Source of the DNA: Microbacterium sp.
Lineage (GTDB): Bacteria > Actinomycetota > Actinomycetes > Actinomycetales > Microbacteriaceae
Assembly: GCA_013823625.1 (NCBI GenBank)
Contig: PNMM01000001.1
Span: 992,001 to 1,056,000 of the forward strand
Direction: 5' to 3'
Length of the DNA: 64,000 bases
How positions within the stretch are numbered: the first letter of the stretch is position 1; the number at the start of each line of letters is the position of its first letter. The notes beneath the pieces were generated by a model that was not told where the DNA came from, did not search any database, and saw only the letters and a list, made by a program, of their open reading frames with translations. Below, one piece after another: positions 55,513-64,000 of the stretch. The position numbers were made by a program, and so were the translations under genes.

Positions 55513-55550
55513 GGCCCGGGCCGCTGGCGGCGTTCTGCAGACCAACGAGG

Positions 55551-56804
55551 CTACGGAACAAGGCGCTCGTGCCAGGCCATCGCGCTCTGATCAGTGAGCG
55601 ACGCCACTTGGTCGACAATCACCCGTCGACGACTCGCGTCGTCGGTCGCCTCGGCGAAGTCATCGGCAAACGCGCGGTCGAGGGCCGCCGGGCCGATGTG
55701 CCACAGGGCGTCGGCAAGCTCGGCGAGCACGGCCCGTTGGCGCGCGTAGATGGGCTGCCGCGCGTTTGTCGACATGACGTTGGCCGCGACGATTCCCTTG
55801 AGAACCGCGATCTCGGCTTGCGTCTCGAGCGGAACCACGACATCCGCCCCGAATCGTGCGAGCAGGGCTTGTGGATGCGCCGCGCGCGTCGCGTGCACGG
55901 CCTCGTGCGCGAACCGCCCGATCAGCTGGCTCGTGAGGTTCTTGAGCCGTGCGAGGTCGCGCCGCGAACCATCCCACGAGTCGATCCAGGCGTCGAGGTG
56001 ATCCAGTCGGTCGAAAGCCGCGATGAGCTCGTCGTGGCTGATCTCGCCGCCGATCCACTCGAACATCGAGTCGACGAGAGCGTCGTGGTCAACGCGCTCC
56101 CCCAGGGCCGGCACGTCGAGGTAGCCGTTGACGATGGCGTCTTCGAAGTCGTGGACGCTATAGGCGATGTCATCGCTCAAGTCCATGACCTGCGCCTCGA
56201 TGCAGCGCACGCGCGCGGGTGAGCCAGCGCGCATCCACTCGAAGGCGGCCGCGTCGTCGTCGTAGAAGCCGAACTTGCTGCGCCCACTGGGGTCGGGGAT
56301 GCCCTGCGACTGCGGCCACGGATACTTCGTGCTCGCGTCAAGGCTCGCGCGCGTGAGGTTGAGGCCGAAGCTGCGCCCGTCAAGGCCGAAGACCTTCGGT
56401 TCGATGCGGGTCAGAAGGCGAAGGGTTTGCGCATTGCCTTCAAAGCCGCCGATGTCGGCCGCCCAGTCATTGAGCGCGCGTTCGCCATTGTGTCCGAACG
56501 GCGGATGCCCCAGGTCGTGCGCGAGGCACGCCGTGTCGACGACGTCAGGGTCGAGCCCCAGACTCGTGGCGAGCTCACGCCCGACCTGGGCCACTTCGAG
56601 CGAGTGGGTGAGGCGGTTGCGCGCAAAATCGAGCCCCGCGGTGGGACTCAGTACTTGCGTCTTGGCAGCCAGGCGACGCAACGCGCTCGAGTGCAGCAGG
56701 CGCCCGCGGTCGCGCGCGAAGTCACTGCGGCGACTGCTGTGCTCTTCGGGCAGCCAGCGCTCGGCATCGGCCGACGAGTAGCCGGGCGTGAAGTCGTCGT
56801 GCAC
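55551..56804 (-). CDS. dgt: Deoxyguanosinetriphosphate triphosphohydrolase-like protein
   Basis: 417 aa, HD-domain enzyme that splits dGTP (or other dNTPs) to the nucleoside and triphosphate. Metal ligands: NRLTHSLEVAQVGRELA (H), LAHDLGHPPFGHNGE (HD) and, further on, MDLSDDIAYSVHDFED (D). The GTG starts 3 bases after the dusB stop. The dusB-dgt-dnaG order is typical of actinobacteria. Confidence 0.92.
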   Translation of the reverse strand: MHDDFTPGYSSADAERWLPEEHSSRRSDFARDRGRLLHSSALRRLAAKTQVLSPTAGLDFARNRLTHSLEVAQVGRELATSLGLDPDVVDTACLAHDLGHPPFGHNGERALNDWAADIGGFEGNAQTLRLLTRIEPKVFGLDGRSFGLNLTRASLDASTKYPWPQSQGIPDPSGRSKFGFYDDDAAAFEWMRAGSPARVRCIEAQVMDLSDDIAYSVHDFEDAIVNGYLDVPALGERVDHDALVDSMFEWIGGEISHDELIAAFDRLDHLDAWIDSWDGSRRDLARLKNLTSQLIGRFAHEAVHATRAAHPQALLARFGADVVVPLETQAEIAVLKGIVAANVMSTNARQPIYARQRAVLAELADALWHIGPAALDRAFADDFAEATDDASRRRVIVDQVASLTDQSAMAWHERLVP

Positions 56805-56807
56805 CGG

Positions 56808-57974
56808 TTACCCGCCCGAGTGGTGCAGTTCGGCGGCCGTCACTTCGGCGCGGCTCGCGCCAGTGAGTTCGCGGCTCTCGAGCCAGCGATCCGGCAACGA
56901 GGGCTTCTTGGGGGTACCCGCCCGACCGCGCTGACCTTCGGCGGCCTCACCCGGGTAGGGAGCGTCTCGGTCGAGTTCGCCGAGCAGATCATCCATGTGT
57001 TGCAGGCTTTCGACGGCCGCGAGGCGCGCCCGCAGCTCGCCACCGACCGCGTAGCCCTTGAAGTACCAGGCGACATGCTTGCGAATGTCGCGGCATGCCT
57101 TGGCCTCGTCGTCGAAGAACTCGACGAGCAGTTCGGCGTGGCGACGGAAGGCGTCGGCGACCTCGCCGAGGCCCGGCTGAATGCGCACGTGGCGCTCAGT
57201 AAAGGCTGCCGAGAGGTCTCCAAAGAGCCACGGCCGGCCCAGGCAGCCACGCCCGACCACGATGCCGTCGCAGCCCGACTGCTCGACCATGCGCAGGGCG
57301 TCTTCGGCCGACCAAATGTCGCCGTTGCCGAGCACCGGAATGCTCGAGATCGACTCTTTGAGCTTTCCGATCGCGTCCCAGTCGGCGTTGCCGCTGTAGA
57401 AGTCAGCGGCCGTGCGAGCGTGCAGGGCAACCGCCGCGACTCCGGCGCCCTCTGCCGCCTTCGCGGCCTCGAGGTAGGTCAAGTGGTCAGCGTCGATGCC
57501 CTTGCGCATCTTGACCGTCACGGGAATGTCGCCGGCAGCCTTCACGGTCGCCTCGACCACGCGACGGAAGTGCTCGAGCTTCCACGGCAGGGCGGCTCCC
57601 CCGCCCTTCTTCGTGACCTTGGGAACGGGGCATCCGAAATTCATATCGATGTGGTCGGCAAGGCCCTCGCCCGCGAGAAACGCGGCCGCCTCGCCCGCCG
57701 TCGTCGGGTCGACGCTGTAGAGCTGGATGCTGCGCACCGTCTCGCTCTCGTGGTGCGTGATGAGACGAAGGCTTTCGGGCGTGCGCTCGACAAGCGCCCG
57801 GCTCGTGATCATCTCGCTCACGTAGAGCCCCGCACCGTACTCACGACAGAGTCGCCGGAACGCCGTGTTCGTGATGCCCGCCATCGGCGCGAGCACGACG
57901 GGCACGCTCAGTGGAATCGGCCCAATGCTGAGGGGCGCGGCCTGTGGCGCTGCGGGAAGGGTGGCGGTCGACAT
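56808..57974 (-). CDS. dusB: tRNA-dihydrouridine synthase
   Basis: FMN enzyme that reduces uridines in tRNA. 388 aa. VVLAPMAGITNTAFRRL, SEMITSRALVE, the catalytic Cys in MNFGCPVPKVTKKGGG, VTVKMRKGID and GIVVGRGCLGRPWLF are all visible. First gene of the dusB-dgt-dnaG group. ATG at 57974. Confidence 0.94.
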   Translation of the reverse strand: MSTATLPAAPQAAPLSIGPIPLSVPVVLAPMAGITNTAFRRLCREYGAGLYVSEMITSRALVERTPESLRLITHHESETVRSIQLYSVDPTTAGEAAAFLAGEGLADHIDMNFGCPVPKVTKKGGGAALPWKLEHFRRVVEATVKAAGDIPVTVKMRKGIDADHLTYLEAAKAAEGAGVAAVALHARTAADFYSGNADWDAIGKLKESISSIPVLGNGDIWSAEDALRMVEQSGCDGIVVGRGCLGRPWLFGDLSAAFTERHVRIQPGLGEVADAFRRHAELLVEFFDDEAKACRDIRKHVAWYFKGYAVGGELRARLAAVESLQHMDDLLGELDRDAPYPGEAAEGQRGRAGTPKKPSLPDRWLESRELTGASRAEVTAAELHHSGG

Positions 57975-58054
57975 GGTGCCTCTAGTCTCCCAGGTCGCGC
58001 TGGCTCGGGCGTAACCGAAGCGAGGTGAACCGCGACGCGCGAGATACTGGCGAT

Positions 58055-58600
58055 ATGTCTACTGTCTCTCGGGCGGCGCTGGGGTTCGACGACATCCCCA
58101 TGCAATGGCACTGGGGCGAGGGACCAGCCTCGTTCCGCTCCCCCACCGTCGATGGCCGCACTCTGCAAGACGTTCTCACTCCGCTGTATGCGACGCGACA
58201 CAGCGATGAACTCGACATCGCCTACCCACTGACGAGCTTGTTCGAGCCCCATGAGCAGGTTGCCTGGTTGACCTCGCTTACGGGCGGGCCATCGCTCACC
58301 GCGCTCGAACCGGGCCGTACCGCTATCGCCTACTGTCCCCAGTGCTTCAGCGACACCGACGGATGGGTACTGGCGTGCCGGATCAGGACGACCGACACGA
58401 CCGTCACGTGGGACCGCTTCGGCATCGACAACGACACCGACAACTTCGGGAGGTACGGGAGGCCTGGTCGGGTGGCTCCGCCGCCGAGCGGATGGTTCGA
58501 AGAGTGCTTCAGCGGCGACTTCTCGATTGTGTTCAGCCGCAGTCAGTACGCGGGTGCGGTTGCCGTCGAGATCTCTCGGCTCGAGAGTGCCACGCCATAG
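58055..58600 (+). CDS. Hypothetical protein, unknown
   Basis: 181 aa, soluble, with no signal peptide. One CPQCF motif (a possible metal site, or a relic) and several Trp and Asp residues. No family recognised. A GATACT box stands 6 bases before the ATG. It ends 18 bases before a convergent gene. Confidence 0.6.
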   Translation: MSTVSRAALGFDDIPMQWHWGEGPASFRSPTVDGRTLQDVLTPLYATRHSDELDIAYPLTSLFEPHEQVAWLTSLTGGPSLTALEPGRTAIAYCPQCFSDTDGWVLACRIRTTDTTVTWDRFGIDNDTDNFGRYGRPGRVAPPPSGWFEECFSGDFSIVFSRSQYAGAVAVEISRLESATP

Positions 58601-58618
58601 CGGCCGTGCGGTGTTCGG

Positions 58619-59665
58619 TCAGCGGGCGTTGAGGGCGTGGGCCTGCTCGATGATGCGCACGGTCTCGAGGGCGTGGCGGGCATCCACCGGAACCGGGGCA
58701 CCGTCGCGGATGCTCGCCGCGACCTGTTCGTAGAAGTCGGGGTAGCCGCCCGCCTCGGTAGGTACGGGCACGAGGGGTTGTTCGCCGTTGTCAACGCCGA
58801 GCAGGCCCCACTCGGCCTTCGGCGTCTCGCCGTACCCTTCAGCTCCCGGCCAGCGGCCCACCTTGAGGTCGGGCTCTTGGCCGTCGAGGCCGTAGACGCT
58901 GTAGCCGCTCGCGTCGCCGAGCACGCGAAACCGCGGCCCGCTTTGCGCCGCGACGCGGCTCATCGTGAGGTGGCTGCGCACACCGCTGTCGTGGCGCAGC
59001 GACACGAACGCATCGTCTTCGCTGCCGAGGCCCTCGCGCACGGCGCGCAGTTCGGAGACCTCGAGAGTCGCGGGGCCGAAGAGCGTGAGCGCCTGGTCGA
59101 TCAGGTGACTGCCGAGATCGAAGAGAATGCCGCCGCCCTGAGCGGCACTGATCTGGCCCTGCCACTGGTCGCGCTTCGGGGCACCGAAGCGCTCGAACGT
59201 CGACTCGAAGCGGTGGACCGTGCCAAGCGCGCCACTCTGCACGAGCCGCGTGACCGTGCGAAAGTCACCGTCCCACCGGCGGTTCTGGAACACGGTGACC
59301 GGGCGACCGGCCTTCCCGGCGGCCGCGATGATGGCCTCGGCATCGGCAACCGTCGGCACGAAGGGCTTGTCGATGATGACGGCGGCTCCGGCCTCGAGTG
59401 CCGCAATGGCTTGCTCGCGGTGAACGTGCGGCGGCGACGCGAGCACGACAAGGTCGAGGTCGGCGGCCTGGGCGAGCAGGGCATCCGTCGACATGATCTG
59501 AGCATCGGGGTGTGCGGCGGCAGCCTGCGCGGCACGGTCGGCATCACTCGTGGCGATCGCGGCGATCGTGAAGGCCGGATTCGTGGCGAGGAAGGGGGCG
59601 TGAAAGACTCGACCCGCGAGTCCGAAGCCGATGATTCCCGCTCTCAGGGGTGCGCCATTGCTCAT
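58619..59665 (-). CDS. Gfo/Idh/MocA-family oxidoreductase
   Basis: 348 aa. Rossmann N-terminus RAGIIGFGLAGRVFHAPFLA, then ASPPHVHREQAIAALEAGAAVIIDKPFVPT (the EKP-like motif reads DKP), and the C-terminal alpha/beta domain (GGGILFDLGSHLIDQAL with the His). It oxidises or reduces a sugar or inositol-like substrate; which one is unknown. ATG at 59665 is 6 bases after TAGGCT. Confidence 0.88.
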   Translation of the reverse strand: MSNGAPLRAGIIGFGLAGRVFHAPFLATNPAFTIAAIATSDADRAAQAAAAHPDAQIMSTDALLAQAADLDLVVLASPPHVHREQAIAALEAGAAVIIDKPFVPTVADAEAIIAAAGKAGRPVTVFQNRRWDGDFRTVTRLVQSGALGTVHRFESTFERFGAPKRDQWQGQISAAQGGGILFDLGSHLIDQALTLFGPATLEVSELRAVREGLGSEDDAFVSLRHDSGVRSHLTMSRVAAQSGPRFRVLGDASGYSVYGLDGQEPDLKVGRWPGAEGYGETPKAEWGLLGVDNGEQPLVPVPTEAGGYPDFYEQVAASIRDGAPVPVDARHALETVRIIEQAHALNAR

Positions 59666-59671
59666 GGGCTC

Positions 59672-59681
59672 AGCCTAGATT
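59672..59681. promoter_or_regulatory. Overlapping divergent -10 boxes (TAGGCT and TAGATT)
   Basis: AGCCTAGATT contains TAGGCT on the minus strand (for the oxidoreductase, 6 bases to ATG) and TAGATT on the plus strand (15 bases to the YbaK ATG), sharing a CTAG core. Confidence 0.5.
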
Positions 59682-59696
59682 GCGAAGGGGTTGACC

Positions 59697-60179
59697 ATGA
59701 CGCAGGGCGGACGCGAGCGCGTAGCGGCCGACGCAGCGGCCCGCGGGCTCGAGGTCGAATTCATCGAACGGATGCGCGCGAACTCGCTCGAGGAGGCCGC
59801 CGAGATTCTCGGCATCACCCCGGCCGACATCGTGAAATCGCTCGTCGTCAAGCGCAGTGACGGCACGTTTCTCTTCGCGCTGATTCCCGGCGACCGGCAG
59901 ATCTCGTGGCCGAAGTTGCGGGCTCTCGTCGGGGTCAACAAACTGCAGCTGCCAGCACCCGAGCTCGCGCTCGAGGCCACGGGGTACGAGCGCGGCACGA
60001 TCACTCCCCTCGGCTCAACGACAGCGTGGCCCGTCTATGCCGATGCGGGCATGGTGGGGCGCCGCGTCTCGATGGGCGCGGGCGAACACGGCTACTCGCT
60101 CTTCGTCGAGGCCAATGAGTTGCTGGCTTCTCTCGCCGCCACCATTGCCGATATCAGCGAGCCGCTCGCCCCGCGCTGA
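59697..60179 (+). CDS. YbaK/ProX-family aminoacyl-tRNA deacylase
   Basis: 160 aa. The family acts on mischarged tRNA (for example Cys-tRNA-Pro). IVKSLVVKRSDGTFLFALIPGDRQI carries the catalytic Lys, and NKLQLPAPELALEATGYERGTITPLG the conserved Gly loop. Start ATG 59697 with GAAGGGG 6 bases upstream. Confidence 0.88.
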   Translation: MTQGGRERVAADAAARGLEVEFIERMRANSLEEAAEILGITPADIVKSLVVKRSDGTFLFALIPGDRQISWPKLRALVGVNKLQLPAPELALEATGYERGTITPLGSTTAWPVYADAGMVGRRVSMGAGEHGYSLFVEANELLASLAATIADISEPLAPR

Positions 60180-60196
60180 CACGCGCTCCTCCGCGA

Positions 60197-60820
60197 TTAC
60201 TCGATCGGGACGGTGCACCAGGCGGGTTGTTCCATGACCGTCACCGTGAACGTCATGGTGTCGTCGAACCGAGCCAAGTCACCGTTGGCATACGACAGCT
60301 CACCCTGACCGGTGCCGGACCCTCCCGTCACCACGCCATTGCTGTCGCGGGTGACGGTCATCGAGCCGTTGGGAACCTGCCAGTAATCGCCCTTGCCGCC
60401 GACCCCGTCGAAACGATCGGCATACCACTGGTCGTCACCGAAGTTGAGCGTGATGCTGTTCGGGTCGATCTCGTAGGCGCTGACCCCATCCCACTCATCC
60501 CCCGGCCCGCCATTGCTCTCGAGCAAGATCGACGGGCACTCGGAGTTCTCGAACAAGAGGTCATCGTCGGCACAGATGCGAGCCGAGCCCGTGACGAAAG
60601 TCGTCTGCCCCTCAATGAGCCACCCGATGGGTTCGTCGGGCGTCGCCTCGTCGTCGCCTGCGGAGGCCGCGCCAGAAGCCGATGCGCTCGGGTCGGGCAC
60701 GGGCATCGACGTGGCGTCGGTGGCCGGCGCGGTGCACGCGGTGAGTGACACGAGCACCGCACACAGCGTCACGCTGAGGCCGGTGCCGAGCAACGCGCGC
60801 TTCGGGGTCATTCCGGTCAT
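60197..60820 (-). CDS. Secreted lipoprotein, unknown
   Basis: 207 aa. Signal peptide and lipobox LTAC, then a Ser/Ala/Asp-rich linker and a beta-rich domain with four Cys (ICADDD, ENSECPS, AWCTVPIE). No family recognised. TACACT stands 6 bases before the ATG. Convergent with YbaK, 17 bases apart. Confidence 0.75.
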   Translation of the reverse strand: MTGMTPKRALLGTGLSVTLCAVLVSLTACTAPATDATSMPVPDPSASASGAASAGDDEATPDEPIGWLIEGQTTFVTGSARICADDDLLFENSECPSILLESNGGPGDEWDGVSAYEIDPNSITLNFGDDQWYADRFDGVGGKGDYWQVPNGSMTVTRDSNGVVTGGSGTGQGELSYANGDLARFDDTMTFTVTVMEQPAWCTVPIE

Positions 60821-60866
60821 GACGTGAGTGTACGTCGACTCGCGAACGAGGTGGAAGAGGAACGAG

Positions 60867-60989
60867 CTACGGCTGCGCCTCGGCCGGCACCGTCGCAGCA
60901 GCGGGAATCAGGCAGACGTCGCCCTCACAGGCCTCGGCGGCGGGGTCGCCGAGCATCGCGAAGGGCTTCGGTGCCGCATCCGTCGTCAT
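60867..60989 (-). CDS. Small 40-aa protein with a CEGDVC motif, coupled to the DsbA/FrnE gene
   Basis: Too short for the ORF track. The ATG at 60989 overlaps the stop of the DsbA-like gene (ATGA). It reads MTTDAAPKPFAMLGD..., with a CEGDVC motif (two Cys four apart), and ends VPAEAQP. Third positions are G/C-rich and the overlap is the usual coupled arrangement, so I take it as real. The two Cys next to a thiol oxidoreductase suggest a redox or metal role; this is inference. Confidence 0.6.
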   Translation of the reverse strand: MTTDAAPKPFAMLGDPAAEACEGDVCLIPAAATVPAEAQP

Positions 60990-61651
60990 GAGGCCTCGAC
61001 CGGAACGTCATCGCGCTCGGCAGCGGCCTGACGCAAAGCGGCGACGAAGGTGGCCGTCTCTTGAGCGCCCGAGATTCCGTAACGGTCGTCGATGACAAAG
61101 AACGGCACGCCCTGGATGCCATACGCGACCGCTTGCGCCATGTCAGCCTTCACGTCGGGCAAGTAGGTGTGCTCGGCGAGTGCGGTTGCTGCGGCGTCGC
61201 GGTCGAGCCCGACGTCGGAGGCGAGCTCGGCGAGGTCGTCGGCGCGGCCGATGTGGCGCCCCTCGGTGAAGTAGGCGCGCAAGAGGCGCTCTTTCAGCTC
61301 GACTTGCTTGCCGTGCGCTTTCGCGAAGTGCAGGAGTTCGTGCGCCAGCACCGTGTTGGTCTGGTGGATGCGGTCGTAGTGGTACTCGAGGCCCACCGAC
61401 TCGGCGATGCCACTCACGCGGTCGACCATCATCTGCGCCTGCTCGGGGCTGATGCCCTTGCGCTGGCTCAAGTAGTCAACGGGCGAGCCCTCGAAGTCGA
61501 CCGGAGTATCGGGCGCGAGCTCGAAGCTGCGATAGGTCACGCGCACCTCACCCGGATACTGCTCGACGGCAGCCTCGAACTTGCGCTTGCCGATGTAGCA
61601 CCAAGGGCACTGCACGTCAGACCAAATCTGCACGTCGATGGGGTTACTCAT
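60986..61651 (-). CDS. DsbA-family oxidoreductase (FrnE-like)
   Basis: 221 aa, cytosolic thioredoxin-fold protein with active site C15-P-W-C18 (SDVQCPWCYIGKRKFE), the helical insert of FrnE-type proteins and GVPFFVIDDRYGISGAQ with the cis-Pro. Likely a disulfide isomerase/oxidase-type enzyme. No signal peptide. Confidence 0.9.
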   Translation of the reverse strand: MSNPIDVQIWSDVQCPWCYIGKRKFEAAVEQYPGEVRVTYRSFELAPDTPVDFEGSPVDYLSQRKGISPEQAQMMVDRVSGIAESVGLEYHYDRIHQTNTVLAHELLHFAKAHGKQVELKERLLRAYFTEGRHIGRADDLAELASDVGLDRDAAATALAEHTYLPDVKADMAQAVAYGIQGVPFFVIDDRYGISGAQETATFVAALRQAAAERDDVPVEAS

Positions 61652-61685
61652 GCTGAGGTCAACGCCCTAACGTGCGCCGTATTCC

Positions 61686-63071
<1,386 letters not shown>

Positions 63072-63171
63072 GAGGGGTTCTCCTGTTCTGGCCGAGCTGG
63101 ATGCCCGGCGCCGAGTTACGCAATGCCGAGAAGTCTAGTGATCACGAGTCACGGCGCCGCGCGCCACCGGG

Positions 63172-63966
63172 CTACGCGGAGGGAGCATCCACTGCCCCGC
63201 CGAAGCGGCGGTCTCGGCTCGCAAAGTCTTCAATCGCGGCCCACAAGTGCCGGCGCCGGAAGTCGGGCCACAGCGTGTTGAGAAACACCATCTCGGCGTA
63301 GGCGCTCTGCCACAGCATGAAGTTGCTTGTGCGCTGCTCGCCGCTCGACCGCACGAAGAGGTCGACGTCGGGCTGGTCGGGCTCGTAGAGGTGCTTCGCG
63401 ATCGATCGCTCGGTGATGCGGGCGGGGTCGACGCGACCGGCCTTGACGTCGGCGGCGAGGGCGCGCACGGCATCCACGAGCTCAACGCGGCCGCCGTAGT
63501 TGACGCACATCGTCAGGGTGAGGCCCGTGTTGCCGGCCGTGCGGGCTTGCGCCTCTTCGAGCTCGCTGATGACGCTGCGCCACAGGCGCGGACGACGCCC
63601 CGCCCAGCGGATGCGCACGTTCCAGGCATCGAGCTGGTCGCGGCGGCGGCGCAACACTTCGCGGTTGAAGCCCATGAGAAAGCGCACCTCATCAGGACTT
63701 CTGCTCCAGTTTTCGGTGCTGAAGGCGTAGACACTGAGGTGCTGCACACCGATCTGCACCGCGCCCGCGACGACATCGAGCAGGCTCGCTTCGCCCGCGC
63801 GGTGGCCCTCAACGCGCGTGAGGCCCTGCCGGTTGGCCCAGCGACCGTTTCCGTCCATGACGATCGCGACGTGCTGCGGCACGGCCTCTCGCCGAAGCTC
63901 GGGGGGATGCTCGCCCGTCCAGTCGAGCGGACGCAGCGGTTCGGGGTTACGCACATCTCTGCTCAC
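63172..63966 (-). CDS. uppS: Isoprenyl transferase (cis-prenyl, UppS type)
   Basis: 264 aa. Builds undecaprenyl or a shorter polyprenyl diphosphate for cell-wall lipid carriers. The catalytic Asp is D38 in [56 protein letters not shown] and [13 protein letters not shown] follow. The GTG overlaps the stop of the upstream gene (GTGA). Confidence 0.95.
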   Translation of the reverse strand: MSRDVRNPEPLRPLDWTGEHPPELRREAVPQHVAIVMDGNGRWANRQGLTRVEGHRAGEASLLDVVAGAVQIGVQHLSVYAFSTENWSRSPDEVRFLMGFNREVLRRRRDQLDAWNVRIRWAGRRPRLWRSVISELEEAQARTAGNTGLTLTMCVNYGGRVELVDAVRALAADVKAGRVDPARITERSIAKHLYEPDQPDVDLFVRSSGEQRTSNFMLWQSAYAEMVFLNTLWPDFRRRHLWAAIEDFASRDRRFGGAVDAPSA

Positions 63967-64000
63967 GCTGACTCCTCCGTCGTGGCAGCCGCTGCGGCGG
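63963..64000 (-). CDS. C-terminal end of the upstream gene, probably recO (cut by window edge)
   Basis: The reading frame that ends in the TGA overlapping the uppS GTG reads [11 protein letters not shown]. In Actinobacteria recO is commonly the gene directly before uppS; only this position supports the name. Confidence 0.4.
   Translation of the reverse strand, partial: AAAAATTEESA

Overview
The window looks like a 64 kb piece of chromosome from a high-GC Gram-positive actinobacterium, most probably of the family Microbacteriaceae. Reasons: strong G/C bias at third codon positions, many GTG and TTG starts, a single-subunit AceE pyruvate dehydrogenase, GlnA1/GlnE/GlnA2 together, a polyphosphate glucokinase, a PucR-type regulator in front of fabD-fabH-acpP-fabF, and actinobacterial families such as DUF4191 and DUF3145. 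The genus cannot be settled from this sequence alone. Nearly all of it is housekeeping sequence; one short accessory island stands out (about 9.08-11.7 kb).

Layout. 1-7.4 kb: lipoyl enzymes and lipoylation (end of lpdA, sucB, lipB, lipA) with a pseudokinase-like membrane protein, a DUF4191 protein and an RDD protein. 7.4-16 kb: nitrogen assimilation: glnA1 behind a very good GlnR-type operator, then the island, then glnE and glnA2 on the other strand. The island holds a diverged copy of the glnE 3' end, an odd tRNA-like gene with its own promoter and terminator, and a KAP-family P-loop NTPase. 16-25 kb: nadE, panB, map, ppgK, desaturase, VIT transporter, an unusual SDR protein and the RNase P RNA. 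25-32 kb: an operon running DMT exporter - NCS1-like permease with a long disordered N-terminus - Nif3 - DUF164 - RNase H, then a zinc-finger/nuclease-like protein and tRNA-Val. 32-41 kb: AhpE-type peroxiredoxin, aceE, the type II fatty acid synthesis cluster and DUF3145. 41-52 kb: padR regulator, an actinobacterial PolA-like polymerase, lipoproteins, DUF1684, tRNA(CAT), a glycosyltransferase, a DMT protein, def, azlCD, a two-component system whose response regulator is receiver-only, and tRNA-Asn. 52-64 kb: hydroxyacid dehydrogenase, a solo ABC ATPase, the dusB-dgt-dnaG operon, an oxidoreductase, YbaK, lipoproteins, a DsbA/FrnE protein with an unannotated 40-codon gene behind it, glyS, uppS and the last codons of a gene that is probably recO.

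How the genes fit together. LipB and LipA make the lipoyl group carried by the SucB E2 protein; Lpd re-oxidises it; AceE feeds acetyl-CoA, and the Fab genes use acetyl-CoA-derived units for fatty acids. GlnE adenylylates GlnA1, which carries the tyrosine motif for this, but GlnA2 in the same cluster lacks it.

Most striking non-gene signals: (1) a repeated pattern in which a TANNNT box sits 6-7 bases before the start codon, so many genes here are probably leaderless; (2) the GlnR box; (3) a 30-base exact repeat at both ends of the accessory island, made of the glnE 3' end, which suggests an old integration site; (4) a frame-independent excess of the word GGATGC/GCATCC.
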